Shown: positions 7,716 to 15,011 of the stretch, in pieces
Numbering within the stretch: position 1 is the stretch's first letter
How the letters are laid out: each line of letters begins with the position of its first letter
Source: Pseudomonadota bacterium
Lineage (GTDB): Bacteria; Pseudomonadota; Alphaproteobacteria; Rhodospirillales; Magnetospirillaceae
Reading direction: 5' to 3'
Assembly: GCA_021793155.1 (NCBI GenBank)
Contig: JAJYTF010000012.1
Span: 1-64,000 of the forward strand
DNA length: 64,000 nucleotides
The notes under the pieces: model-generated
Told to the model about the DNA's origin: nothing
Database searches by the model: none
Seen by the model: the letters and a program-made list of their open reading frames with translations, nothing else
Made by a program: the position numbers and the translations under genes

Positions 7716-8534
7716 TTGCGCAGAATGCGATCATTCCTGCTGGCAGCGACCTGTCTGGTCGTGTCGGCTTGCGCCGCGCCCGAGTTGGCCAGCCACGATG
7801 GGGCGGCCCAGGGCGATATCGGGCCCGACAGCCAATGCCCCGTGGATGGGGAGGCGCGGCGGGATCAACTCGATGCGTCCATTCATGACTATCTCACCCG
7901 TCACCCGGAAGTGTTGATGGAGATGTCCGCCGCCCTGCGGCAGAAGCAACGGGCCGCGATGGAGGAAAAGGCCAAACAGGCGCTGGCCGACAATCATGCA
8001 GCCCTGTTCGATGACCCGGCCGACCCGGTGGTCGGCAACCCGAAAGGCGACGTGACGGTGATCGAATTCTTCGATGCCGAGTGCCCCTATTGCAAGAAGC
8101 TCGCGCCCGATCTGCGGCGGCTGATGGCCGTCGACCCTGGCGTCAAGCTCATCTACAAGGAATTCCCGATTCTCGGCCCCGGCTCGATGGCTGCCGCCAA
8201 GGCCGCGTTGGCGGCGCGCCGGCAAGGGAAATACGAGGCCTTCCACGACGCGCTGATGGCCGACGCCACGCCCGAGCATCAGTTGGCCGAACCCCGCATC
8301 CTGCAGATCGCCAAGGCGGCCGGCCTCGATGTCGCCCGTCTGAAGACCGACATGGCCTCGCCGGAAATCGCGGCAAAAATCGCCGCCAATATCGACCTGG
8401 CGCGGAAGATCGGCCTCACCGGCACGCCGGGGTTGATCATCGGCGGTAGCCTGGTGCCCGGCGCCATGCCTTACGAGGCCTTGAAGCAGGCGGTCGCGGA
8501 AGCGCGGCTACAGAAAATAACGGCACGTCAATAA
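7716..8534 (+). CDS. DsbA-family thiol:disulfide oxidoreductase, lipoprotein
   Basis: This 272-residue protein has a lipoprotein signal with lipobox VSAC (C19) and a DsbA/thioredoxin fold. The active site is CPYC (C123, C126), the cis-proline is P238 in LTGTPGL, and an inserted helical domain lies between them. Before the fold there is a Gln/Lys/Ala-rich helical N-region, as in Com1-type DsbA homologs. It should act in the periplasm on exported proteins, either oxidising or isomerising disulfides. The TTG at 7716 has a GAAGGA site 8 bp upstream and is preferred; ATG at 7725 is the alternative. Its substrate might include the nearby 24-cysteine protein. Confidence 0.9.
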   Translation: MRRMRSFLLAATCLVVSACAAPELASHDGAAQGDIGPDSQCPVDGEARRDQLDASIHDYLTRHPEVLMEMSAALRQKQRAAMEEKAKQALADNHAALFDDPADPVVGNPKGDVTVIEFFDAECPYCKKLAPDLRRLMAVDPGVKLIYKEFPILGPGSMAAAKAALAARRQGKYEAFHDALMADATPEHQLAEPRILQIAKAAGLDVARLKTDMASPEIAAKIAANIDLARKIGLTGTPGLIIGGSLVPGAMPYEALKQAVAEARLQKITARQ

Positions 8535-8662
8535 TCGGTGCCTTGCGTCGCCGCCTCGATATCGTCGTGGAGAAACGCTCCGGCCTTCTTCCCTGCGTCG
8601 TCGGCCCTTGGCAAAACCGGGAGGCGGTTGTCGCCCCCAACGCCCCCCGTCCGATTGCGCGA

Positions 8663-9337
8663 TCACGCCCCGGCGAGCAGGTGGTTGAACTCGGCCACCG
8701 CGGTGGCAGGGCCGTCGGGGTGGTCCCATACGCCGCCGGCCACCGCCAGGAAGTCGGCGCCGGCCTCGATCAGTGGCCGGGCATTGTGGACGGTGATGCC
8801 GCCGATGGCGACGCAGGGGACCTCCATCAGCTCGGACCACCAGGCCAGGATTTCGGGGTCGGCGGTGAATTGCGCCTGCTTGGTGGTCGTAGGGTAGAAA
8901 GCGCCGAAGGCGACGTAATCGGCGCCCGCCTCGCCGGCTTCCATGGCCAGGTGGCGGGAATTGTGACAGGTCACGCCGACGATGGCGTTCGGCCCGACGA
9001 TCTTCCGCGCCTCGCGGTAGGGGGTGTCCTGCTGGCCGACATGGACGCCGTCGCATCCGGTCTCAAAGGCCAGGTCGGGGCGGTCGTTGAGCAGGAAGGC
9101 GACGCCGCGGCGCTGCGCTTCCGGCCGCAGGAAGTCGATGGTCCGGCACAGCGCATCGTCGGGCAGGTCCTTCAGGCGCAGCTGGACGCAGGCGACGTCG
9201 CCGCCGTCGAGCGCCGCGGCGAAGGTTTTGGTGAAAGCCGGAAGATCGTCGATCCTGGGCGGCGTGATCAGGTAAAGGCGGCAGGCGGCGGAAATTTTGG
9301 CGCATCCTTCAGCTGGCGTAACGATGTTACCCCCCAC
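8663..9337 (-). CDS. thiE: Thiamine-phosphate synthase
   Basis: The 224-residue TIM-barrel protein has the ThiE signatures: RLYLITPP near the start, [10 protein letters not shown], and GVHVGQQD, with phosphate-binding loops [11 protein letters not shown] and [10 protein letters not shown]. It joins hydroxymethylpyrimidine pyrophosphate and thiazole phosphate to give thiamine phosphate. The start is a GTG at 9337; no better ATG is in frame. No TPP riboswitch motif is recognisable upstream. ThiD, which makes one substrate, is encoded 46 kb away at 55181-55990. Confidence 0.93.
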   Translation of the reverse strand: MGGNIVTPAEGCAKISAACRLYLITPPRIDDLPAFTKTFAAALDGGDVACVQLRLKDLPDDALCRTIDFLRPEAQRRGVAFLLNDRPDLAFETGCDGVHVGQQDTPYREARKIVGPNAIVGVTCHNSRHLAMEAGEAGADYVAFGAFYPTTTKQAQFTADPEILAWWSELMEVPCVAIGGITVHNARPLIEAGADFLAVAGGVWDHPDGPATAVAEFNHLLAGA

Positions 9338-9463
9338 GGGGCGCTGAAGAGTATCACGATTTGCCAGGATTGATCATATAGGTCGCCCAGGTCGCCGAGG
9401 CTGGTGATGGGGCCTTCGCCATACCACATTGCCGTTCGTCCATGACGGCTTGGCGAGGTGACC

Positions 9464-9601
9464 ATGCGCGAACTGCGGGCTCTGCTGCTTACCGGATTGC
9501 TGGCGACTCTGCTTGCCGCCTGTGCGACTGCCCCGTCGCCCGGCAACCGGCAGGTCTTCCAGAACGACATCGAGGCGATGCGTCCCGCCATATTCCAGTA
9601 G
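9464..9601 (+). CDS. Small lipoprotein, 45 residues
   Basis: A short frame starts at ATG 9464 with a GAGGTG ribosome site just upstream. It encodes a lipoprotein signal with lipobox LAAC (C20) and a 25-residue mature part rich in polar residues. Its size and features resemble small entericidin- or YgdI-like lipoproteins, but I do not recognise the family. It sits in the divergent gap between thiE and the convergent aldolase gene, ending 12 bp before the aldolase stop. Confidence 0.65.
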   Translation: MRELRALLLTGLLATLLAACATAPSPGNRQVFQNDIEAMRPAIFQ

Positions 9602-9612
9602 CGGCCCGCCGG

Positions 9613-10560
9613 TCAGGCTTGGCCCTGATAGATGCGGATGATGGTGTCGAGCATGGCCAGGGCTTTGTCGCGCGGCCGCTGGAAGGTGTTTCGCCCGATG
9701 ATCGAGCCGAAGCCTCCGCCGTCCCGGATGGCGCGGATGTCGTCGTACAGGGCGGCTTCGTCCACGGTCGCCGCGCCGCCGGAAAAGATCACGATGCGCC
9801 GCCCATGGAAGCAGGACTGCACCACATGGGCCACCCGATCCCTGAGGGTCCCCAGCGGTATGAGATGTTTCTCGTAAATCTTGCGCGCCGCCTCCTGCTC
9901 GAGTTCACCGGTCGGCAGCTTCACCTTGATGATATGGGCGCCGAGCAGGGCGGCCATATGCGCCCCATAGGCGATGACATCCAGGGCGGTTTCGCCCTTT
10001 GTCGAAAGATCGCCACCGCGCGGATAGCTCCACACCACCACGGCCAGCCCGCAGGCCTTGGCCTCGGCGGCCAGGTCGCGCAGGTCTTCGAACATGCCAT
10101 AGGCGCTGTCCGAACCGGGATAGATGGTGAAGCCGATGGCCGAGCATCCCAGGCGCAGGGCGTCGGCGACATTGCCCGTCATCGCCTGGCTGGCCCCCTG
10201 TTTGTCGCGCGCCAGGGAATTGGCGCTGTTGACCTTCAGGATGGTGGGGATCTGCCCGGCGAAGCTGTCAGCTCCGGCTTCCAGCATGCCGAGGGGAGCC
10301 GCATAGGCCGACAGGCCGGCGTCGATGGCCAGCTGGAAATGGTAATGGGGATCATAGGCCGGCGGGTTGGCAGCGAAGCTGCGCGCCGGACCGTGCTCGA
10401 ACCCCTGGTCGACGGGAAGGATGACCATCCGGCCCGACCCGCCAAGCCGGCCGTGCAGCAGCAGGCGGGCAAGGCTGGCTTTGGTTCCCGGATTGTCGCT
10501 CTCGTAGTTCCCGAGTATTTGCCGGACACGGTCGGTGATGGGGGAAGCGGGACCAGTCAT
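9613..10560 (-). CDS. fbaB: Class I fructose-bisphosphate aldolase (FbaB/DhnA type)
   Basis: The 315-residue protein belongs to the DeoC/FbaB TIM-barrel family. The Schiff-base lysine lies in HIIKVKLPTG (K212/K214), and the N-terminal part carries LPVDQGFEHGP. The C-terminal phosphate-binding stretch is IFSGGAATVDE followed by GIIGRN-like sequence (SIIGRNTFQR). It cleaves fructose-1,6-bisphosphate or runs the reverse condensation in glycolysis and gluconeogenesis. A GAGGAG ribosome site lies 9 bp before the ATG at 10560. Confidence 0.92.
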   Translation of the reverse strand: MTGPASPITDRVRQILGNYESDNPGTKASLARLLLHGRLGGSGRMVILPVDQGFEHGPARSFAANPPAYDPHYHFQLAIDAGLSAYAAPLGMLEAGADSFAGQIPTILKVNSANSLARDKQGASQAMTGNVADALRLGCSAIGFTIYPGSDSAYGMFEDLRDLAAEAKACGLAVVVWSYPRGGDLSTKGETALDVIAYGAHMAALLGAHIIKVKLPTGELEQEAARKIYEKHLIPLGTLRDRVAHVVQSCFHGRRIVIFSGGAATVDEAALYDDIRAIRDGGGFGSIIGRNTFQRPRDKALAMLDTIIRIYQGQA

Positions 10561-10626
10561 GACGGGGTACTCCTCTCAGTCACCCCTCCCACATGGTCGT
10601 TCGGGCTGCGATCGCAACGCGCGTCG

Positions 10627-10848
10627 TCAGTTGTGGTTCAGCCGCGCCTTTGTCTCCGCGATCCAGCGGCGGAACCCATCCATCGGAACTCCGTCGCTGG
10701 CCAAAAGATGGCCCAGGATCGGGTCGTCCAGCAGTTCGGCGAGCCGCGGCTCGCCATGGGGAGAGAACGGCTCCGGCGCCGCAGGCGGCTCGAAGACCCG
10801 CAGGTTCGCTGGGGCGACGGGGAGAGGGGTGCATGCGTCTGTCATCAT
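10627..10848 (-). CDS. Conserved-looking small hypothetical protein, 73 residues
   Basis: The product starts MMTDACTPLP and has a proline-rich first half. A compact second half follows, with LAELLDDPILGHLLASDGV followed by a basic amphipathic helix. The segment DP-x-L-x-x-L-M/L-ASDGV recurs, from memory, in small alphaproteobacterial proteins of unknown function. A GGGAAGG site precedes the ATGATG start at 10848. It lies upstream of the aldolase gene on the same strand with a 66-bp gap, so cotranscription is possible. Confidence 0.6.
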   Translation of the reverse strand: MMTDACTPLPVAPANLRVFEPPAAPEPFSPHGEPRLAELLDDPILGHLLASDGVPMDGFRRWIAETKARLNHN

Positions 10849-10951
10849 GACGGCCTTCCCTTCCTCGGTTGCCGAGTGATCATCAGGGACCACAAACTAT
10901 ACCACTCAGCTTGGTGTTCGCATGACATTCTGGTGATATTGCGAATGAGTA

Positions 10952-11371
10952 TCACATGTCGGACGTCTGCGCCACAAGGAATGCGCGGACGACATCGTGA
11001 TGGCTGGCGGCGACGGTGCCAAGGTTCAGGCCGTCCGCCGGAAACTCCGCCATCAGGCTGACGCCCGCCTGCTCGGCGATATCGGCCAGTCCGGCCAAGG
11101 CGTCTGCCGGGGCGGTCACGCGAACGGCCCGGGCGCCGGCGCGCATCGCGGCCAGGGCCAGGCCCGGGGCGTCACCGCAGTCGATGACTCCGTCCGCTTC
11201 GGCGGCGGGAACGGCCCGCCGCGCGGCGGCGACCATCGCCAGGAAATAGCCGATGCCCAAGGACTGGGCGCCCCATGGAGGCGACCACAGCAGGATCGGG
11301 CGGCCCAGTTCGGCCGCCACGGTGACAGCGGCGAGGGCCTGCGGCAGCGAATGGACGATGACGGAGCGCAT
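10952..11371 (-). CDS. Hypothetical protein, 139 residues
   Basis: Starting at ATG 11371 (MRSVIVHSLPQAL), the protein is Ala/Val-rich and predicted alpha/beta. It has segments such as RPILLWSPPWGAQSLGIGYF, VIDCGDAPGLALAAMRAG and LMAEFPADGLNLG. The pattern looks like part of a TIM barrel or an aldolase-like fold, but I do not recognise a family or catalytic motif. Upstream in-frame starts exist up to 11470 but add a low-quality basic N-terminus. It is divergent from osmC. Confidence 0.55.
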   Translation of the reverse strand: MRSVIVHSLPQALAAVTVAAELGRPILLWSPPWGAQSLGIGYFLAMVAAARRAVPAAEADGVIDCGDAPGLALAAMRAGARAVRVTAPADALAGLADIAEQAGVSLMAEFPADGLNLGTVAASHHDVVRAFLVAQTSDM

Positions 11372-11492
11372 GCCGGGCAGGATGGCACGGCACAACCCCG
11401 GTGGGGAAGAGCGGTGCATTTCGGCGCGCGCACTTTTCCTTGCCGGCGGGGCCTCGTAATGTAAACCCATAACTCAATTAAGGAGATTGACC

Positions 11493-11927
11493 ATGAAGCG
11501 TTATGCCAAAGCCGTCTGGAAAGGCGACGGGATGACCGGCACCGGCACGCTGGACACCACCAGCGGCGCGCTGTCCGCCTTGCCCTATTCGTTCAAGGCG
11601 CGGTTCCAGAACGAGGACGGCAGGCAGGGGACCAATCCCGAAGAATTGATCGGCGCGGCCCATGCCGGCTGCTTCGCCATGGCCTTGAGTTTCGCCCTGG
11701 GCAATGCCGGCTTCACCGCCGAGCAACTGGAGGTCGAGGCCGCGGTCAACATCGAAAAACTCGACGCCGGTTTCGCCATCACCGGGATCGCCTTGGCGCT
11801 GACCGCCCGGGTGCCCGGTATCGATGCAAGCCGGTTCGCCGAAATCGCCCAGGAGGCGAAAGCGAATTGCCCGGTCTCCAAAGCGCTGTCGGCAACACCT
11901 ATCAGCCTGGATGCCAAGCTGGGTTGA
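11493..11927 (+). CDS. osmC: OsmC/Ohr-family peroxiredoxin
   Basis: The 144-residue protein has both redox cysteines of the OsmC family: C60 in AAHAGCFAMALS and C126 in EAKANCPVSKAL. These reduce organic hydroperoxides through a Cys-Cys disulfide cycle in the cytoplasm. The sequence is closer to OsmC than to Ohr because of the N-terminal KAVWKGDGMTGTGTL segment. The ATG at 11493 has AAGGAG 8 bp upstream; an in-frame TTG at 11487 is less likely. The gene stands alone and is followed by a hairpin. Confidence 0.93.
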   Translation: MKRYAKAVWKGDGMTGTGTLDTTSGALSALPYSFKARFQNEDGRQGTNPEELIGAAHAGCFAMALSFALGNAGFTAEQLEVEAAVNIEKLDAGFAITGIALALTARVPGIDASRFAEIAQEAKANCPVSKALSATPISLDAKLG

Positions 11928-11936
11928 TGCCAAGCC

Positions 11937-11960
11937 GCGGTGACCGAAAGCGGTCACCGC
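11937..11960 (+). terminator. Hairpin after osmC
   Basis: A perfect 9-bp inverted repeat, gcggtgacc and ggtcaccgc with a 6-nt loop, starts 10 bp after the osmC stop. No run of T follows, so it is a terminator candidate or 3-prime stabiliser only. Confidence 0.4.
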
Positions 11961-12011
11961 GCCCTCAGTCGCCAGGCGGGCTACCGTCGTGGCCCTTGGC
12001 TCACGCGCCAA

Positions 12012-12046
12012 CCAAGCCTCGATAAATGAAACTCATCGAGGCTTGG
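12012..12046. terminator. 12-bp perfect hairpin between convergent osmC and purS
   Basis: Arms ccaagcctcgat and atcgaggcttgg pair perfectly around an 11-nt AT-rich loop, 14 bp from the end of purS. A position between convergent genes fits a bidirectional terminator, although no clear T-tract follows on either strand. Confidence 0.45.
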
Positions 12047-12059
12047 AAGGACTCGGCAA

Positions 12060-12302
12060 TCAGCCGTCCAGTTCGACGCTGAAGTTTTCGATGACTGTGT
12101 TGGCCAGCAAATTCTTGCACATCTGCTCGACCGCCGCACGGGCCGCGGTGCGATCGGTTTCGGCCAGGTCGAGTTCGATATATTTGCCCTGGCGCACGTC
12201 GTTGACCCCGGCGAAGCCGAGGGAAGCGAGCGCATGTTGGACGGCCTTGCCCTGAGGGTCGAGCACGCCGGATTTGAGAGTGATGTGCACCTTGGCTTTC
12301 AC
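12060..12302 (-). CDS. purS: Phosphoribosylformylglycinamidine synthase subunit PurS
   Basis: An 80-residue protein beginning MKAKVHITLKSGVLDPQGKA, typical of PurS. It is the small subunit that docks PurQ and PurL in the multi-subunit FGAM synthase of purine synthesis. GKYIELDL and the C-terminal NLLANTVIENFSVEL match the family. It follows purC by 28 bp on the same strand, so the two are cotranscribed. The usual next genes purQ and purL are not here; osmC lies on the opposite strand instead. Confidence 0.95.
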   Translation of the reverse strand: MKAKVHITLKSGVLDPQGKAVQHALASLGFAGVNDVRQGKYIELDLAETDRTAARAAVEQMCKNLLANTVIENFSVELDG

Positions 12303-12330
12303 GGGGGTGATCCTTGCTTCGTCTTGCAGA

Positions 12331-13095
12331 TTATTGGACTGTCTCGGGGCCCTTCAGGTCGCGGGGGCCGCCTTCCGGTAGAATGCCTAGACGCCGCGCC
12401 ACCTCCTGATAGGCCTCCTCGACGCCGCCGAGGTCGCGGCGGAAGCGGTCCTTGTCCATCTTCTCGCCCGACTTGATATCCCACAGGCGGCAGTTGTCCG
12501 GGCTGATTTCGTCGGCCAGGACGATCTGCATCTCGTCGCCGTTGTAAAGGCGGCCGAATTCCAGCTTGAAGTCCACCAGCCGGATGCCGACCCCGAGGAA
12601 CAGGCCGGTCAGGAAGTCGTTGATGCGCAGCGACAGCGCCATGATGTCGTCCAGGTCCTGGACGGTCGCCCAGCCGAACGCGGTTATATGCTCCTCGGAC
12701 ACCATGGGGTCGCTCAGCTCGTCCGACTTGTAATAGTATTCGACGATGGAACGGGGCAGCGGTGTTCCTTCGGGAATGCCGAAACGCTGGCTCAGCGAAC
12801 CCGCGGCGACGTTGCGGACGACGACTTCGAGCGGAACGATTTCGACTTCGCGCACCAATTGTTCGCGCATGTTGAGCCGCCGGACGAAATGGGTCGGCAC
12901 GCCGACCTCGCCCAGGCGCAGCATCAGATACTCGGAGATGCGGTTGTTCAGGACCCCCTTGCCGGTAATGGTGCCCTTCTTCTTGTTGTTGAAGGCGGTT
13001 GCGTCGTCCTTGAAGTACTGGACAATGGTCCCCGGTTCGGGGCCTTCGAACAGGACTTTCGCCTTGCCCTCGTAAATCTGCTTCCGTCTAGCCAT
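12331..13095 (-). CDS. purC: Phosphoribosylaminoimidazole-succinocarboxamide synthase
   Basis: The 254-residue protein begins [22 protein letters not shown] and carries SAICAR synthetase signatures: [23 protein letters not shown] is the ATP-site region, and the later FKLEFG and [14 protein letters not shown] are also typical. It joins aspartate to CAIR using ATP, step eight of IMP synthesis. ATG 13095 gives the canonical N-terminus; the in-frame extension upstream reads through the structured leader and is not protein-like. It is cotranscribed with purS. Confidence 0.95.
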   Translation of the reverse strand: MARRKQIYEGKAKVLFEGPEPGTIVQYFKDDATAFNNKKKGTITGKGVLNNRISEYLMLRLGEVGVPTHFVRRLNMREQLVREVEIVPLEVVVRNVAAGSLSQRFGIPEGTPLPRSIVEYYYKSDELSDPMVSEEHITAFGWATVQDLDDIMALSLRINDFLTGLFLGVGIRLVDFKLEFGRLYNGDEMQIVLADEISPDNCRLWDIKSGEKMDKDRFRRDLGGVEEAYQEVARRLGILPEGGPRDLKGPETVQ

Positions 13096-13341
13096 GGCTG
13101 TGTTCCGGCAATGAAGTGAGCGCCCATGAAGGCCGGACGGCTCCTGGCGGTTGTTCGGAAACGACGGCATCATCTCCGAACAAACGCCAGGTCCGAGCGG
13201 CGTCTGAGCCACGGCAGACGCGGAGGCGTCTGCCGCAACTGAAAGCCTCAGGCCCCCGTTCGGAAGTGACTCAGTCAGTTCCGAACGGCGCCTAAGCGCC
13301 GAAGGACCGGTGCGTCCTGCAACCGGTCCCTCCTGTTATCC
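13096..13341 (-). promoter_or_regulatory. Highly structured 5-prime leader of purC (five consecutive hairpins)
   Basis: This gap holds five tight inverted repeats. They are 13143-13159/13175-13191 (17 bp, one mismatch), 13212-13221/13226-13235 (10 bp, 4-nt loop) and 13257-13271/13273-13287 (15-nt arms with one mismatch and almost no loop). The last two are 13286-13291/13296-13301 (6 bp) and 13304-13311/13322-13329 (8 bp). The RNA from the promoter at 13348-13376 would contain all five before purC. No T-run follows any of them on the minus strand, so they do not look like simple terminators. I match no known riboswitch, 6S, SRP or tmRNA pattern. Function is unknown; a purine-sensing or attenuation element is an inference from position only. 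Confidence 0.55.
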
Positions 13342-13347
13342 ATGCTC

Positions 13348-13376
13348 CATATAGCAGGGAGACCCGCCCAGCACAA
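13348..13376 (-). promoter_or_regulatory. Sigma-70-type promoter for the purC leader
   Basis: On the minus strand TTGTGC (13376-13371) and TATATG (13353-13348) are separated by exactly 17 bp. Transcription would start near 13341 and produce a leader of about 245 nt before purC. The remaining stretch 13377-13464, up to the NRDE gene stop, shows nothing I can name. Confidence 0.5.
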
Positions 13377-13464
13377 CACTGGCCCGCCCTGACTTGGAGG
13401 TATCTCTCCGATGACCTGTTGCCTGTTCGGCTGCTGTTCGTTCTCGTCTCAAGTTGCACAGCCC

Positions 13465-14211
13465 TCACAACGGGACCGGCCGATAATCTACTTGGTCGGG
13501 GGAGCCGGGAGCAAAAAGGAAGATCGAGTCAATTTCCGGATGCTCCACCGAAGGTAGAGCGATCAGAGCCGAGCTCCGCGTGCCGAAGCCGTTCTCCAGT
13601 TGAAAGGTTAGCCCCGCCTCACGGTCGACTACGCCTTGAGGCACCGGGGTGGCCAATAGCGCCTGCCAGCTCCGCCAGTCCGAATTTCCGGGGTGGGGTG
13701 CTTCGGCCGCCAAGAACTTCGGCAGGAATCGGGCGATACGCGGGTCCGTCGGATCGTTCAGCTCGAACGCCGTCAGCATCGATACACCCTCGGGTACCGG
13801 GATCACGCGCGTCCGTTCACCGTCTGCGCGCAGCCAGAAGGTGTCGCGGTTGTCGGCGATCACCATATTGAATGGTCGATAGGCGCGAGCGTCGAGATGG
13901 GCAAGCGCCTCCGCCGCCTCGACGGCGTCGGCATGGTCCAGGGCTTCCAGCACCAGTTCGCCCCGCGAACGCTTGCCCGGCTGGGGGCCAAGGCTGCCCA
14001 TGCGGTTGAGGATGGCGGCGACGACACCGGTGTCGTTGATGCCGAGCCACGAGCCGCCGGCCAATTCGTCGAGACCGCCGACCACCTCGGGGCGGTCTTC
14101 CCAATGGCGGGCCGGAGGTTTCCACGGACGGCCCGCCATTTCGTCGCGGTTGGCGCCGATGATGAGGGGCCAGGAATGGTCTGGGCGGCGAAGGATGACG
14201 ACGGTGCACAT
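13465..14211 (-). CDS. NRDE-family (TANGO2-like) protein
   Basis: The 248-residue protein starts MCTVVILRRP and contains the family-defining ANRDEM at 20-25 with the N-terminal cysteine at position 2. A Cys at position 2 and the NRDE motif are the signature of the TANGO2/NRDE family, which shows an Ntn-hydrolase-like layout. The biochemical role in bacteria is not settled; heme trafficking has been proposed for eukaryotic TANGO2. It is followed by the purC leader on the same strand and is divergent from the DUF1476 gene. Confidence 0.88.
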   Translation of the reverse strand: MCTVVILRRPDHSWPLIIGANRDEMAGRPWKPPARHWEDRPEVVGGLDELAGGSWLGINDTGVVAAILNRMGSLGPQPGKRSRGELVLEALDHADAVEAAEALAHLDARAYRPFNMVIADNRDTFWLRADGERTRVIPVPEGVSMLTAFELNDPTDPRIARFLPKFLAAEAPHPGNSDWRSWQALLATPVPQGVVDREAGLTFQLENGFGTRSSALIALPSVEHPEIDSIFLFAPGSPDQVDYRPVPL

Positions 14212-14330
14212 GGTAAAATTTCCGGTACCCCTCGGCGACTGCTGCCGCTATAAGGGGGGAGGCCAAGAAACCGGCGATGGCTTTTACCTATAGACATTAC
14301 GAAGATTGGTTTAAAGGGGATACCTCGTCC

Positions 14331-14684
14331 ATGAATGTTTTTGAGGATCGCGAAAAGGCCTTTGAAGCCAAGTATCACCTGGACGAAGAATTGGCGTTCA
14401 AGGTCAACGCGCGCCGGGACAAGCTGCTCGGCCTTTGGGTCGCCGACAAGCTGGGTCTGACCGGTGCCGAGGCGGATGCCTATGCGCGTGGCGTCATCGA
14501 AGCCGACTTCAGCGATCCCGGGCATGCCGGCATGTTGAAAAAGCTGGCCAAGGATCTCGAGGCCAAGCAGATTTCCATCGATACCGACCGGTTGCAGGGC
14601 GAGATGGACCGGCTCCTCGCCGTCGCCAAGCAGCAGATCGTTTCGGAGGTGGCTGCCGGCAAGCAAACAATTTCGCCGGAATGA
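14331..14684 (+). CDS. DUF1476 protein (F1-ATPase zeta-inhibitor family)
   Basis: From ATG 14331 the 117-residue protein reads MNVFEDREKAFEAKYHLDEE, the usual N-terminus of the alphaproteobacterial DUF1476 family. RRDKLLGLWVADKLGL and a helical C-terminus follow. In Paracoccus a member is the zeta inhibitor of the F1Fo ATP synthase, bound through its N-terminus. A role as an ATPase inhibitor here is by family only. An in-frame ATG at 14277 adds 18 residues (MAFTYRHYEDW) not expected in the family. Confidence 0.88.
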   Translation: MNVFEDREKAFEAKYHLDEELAFKVNARRDKLLGLWVADKLGLTGAEADAYARGVIEADFSDPGHAGMLKKLAKDLEAKQISIDTDRLQGEMDRLLAVAKQQIVSEVAAGKQTISPE

Positions 14685-14808
14685 CTCCGACGTCGTCGCC
14701 GGGCTGTTCCGCAGATCGACTTTTTTGGAAATTCGGGTACTGAATTGCGACCGGGCGGGCCGCGGTCATCGGGCCCGTTCGCGGCGGCGCCCGGGGATGG
14801 TCTGGTTT

Positions 14809-14934
14809 CTAGTGGTGAAAATCCGACGGATGGTACCGCCACCAGCCGTCGAATTTTCACCACAATTCAATTGGTTGGTGGGCCGCCTGATCCAGGCGCT
14901 TGGGGACCAAGCGTCTGGGGCGGACCACTAGGGC
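14809..14934. mobile_element. MITE-like inverted-repeat element (no transposase)
   Basis: This element fills most of the 327-bp gap between the DUF1476 and GT87 genes. Its ends are the inverted repeat ctagtggt (14809-14816) and accactag (14926-14933). Inside lie two long hairpins. The first has arms 14812-14829 and 14846-14863 (18 nt, one mismatch). The second closes around 14878-14934 with ggcgcttgg/ccaagcg at its tip and a gggccgcc/ggcgga stem at its base. Short terminal repeats, high internal pairing and no coding capacity suggest a non-autonomous mobile repeat or an IS relic. The rest of the gap shows no gene. Confidence 0.5.
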
Positions 14935-15011
14935 ATTACTCGCGTTACCATGGCTTTGCTCTTGAGCATAACCTGTGGCTTCCCGGACGCGCATGGCAGG
15001 CTCCAAGCTAA

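Noticed and set aside
4790-8534. Type I secretion operon
   Set aside because: The DUF4214 protein could be a substrate, but no ABC exporter, membrane fusion protein or TolC homolog is encoded nearby.
9338-9463. TPP riboswitch upstream of thiE
   Set aside because: The conserved CUGAGA and ACC-UGAUC elements are missing.
9442-11061. 539-codon plus-strand open frame
   Set aside because: It is antisense to the aldolase and a small gene with clear family motifs and has no protein-like features.
13096-13341. 6S RNA, SRP RNA, tmRNA or RNase P RNA
   Set aside because: No single long rod with central bubble, no GGAAGCAGCC-type SRP loop, no tRNA-like ends and no RNase P core sequences seen.
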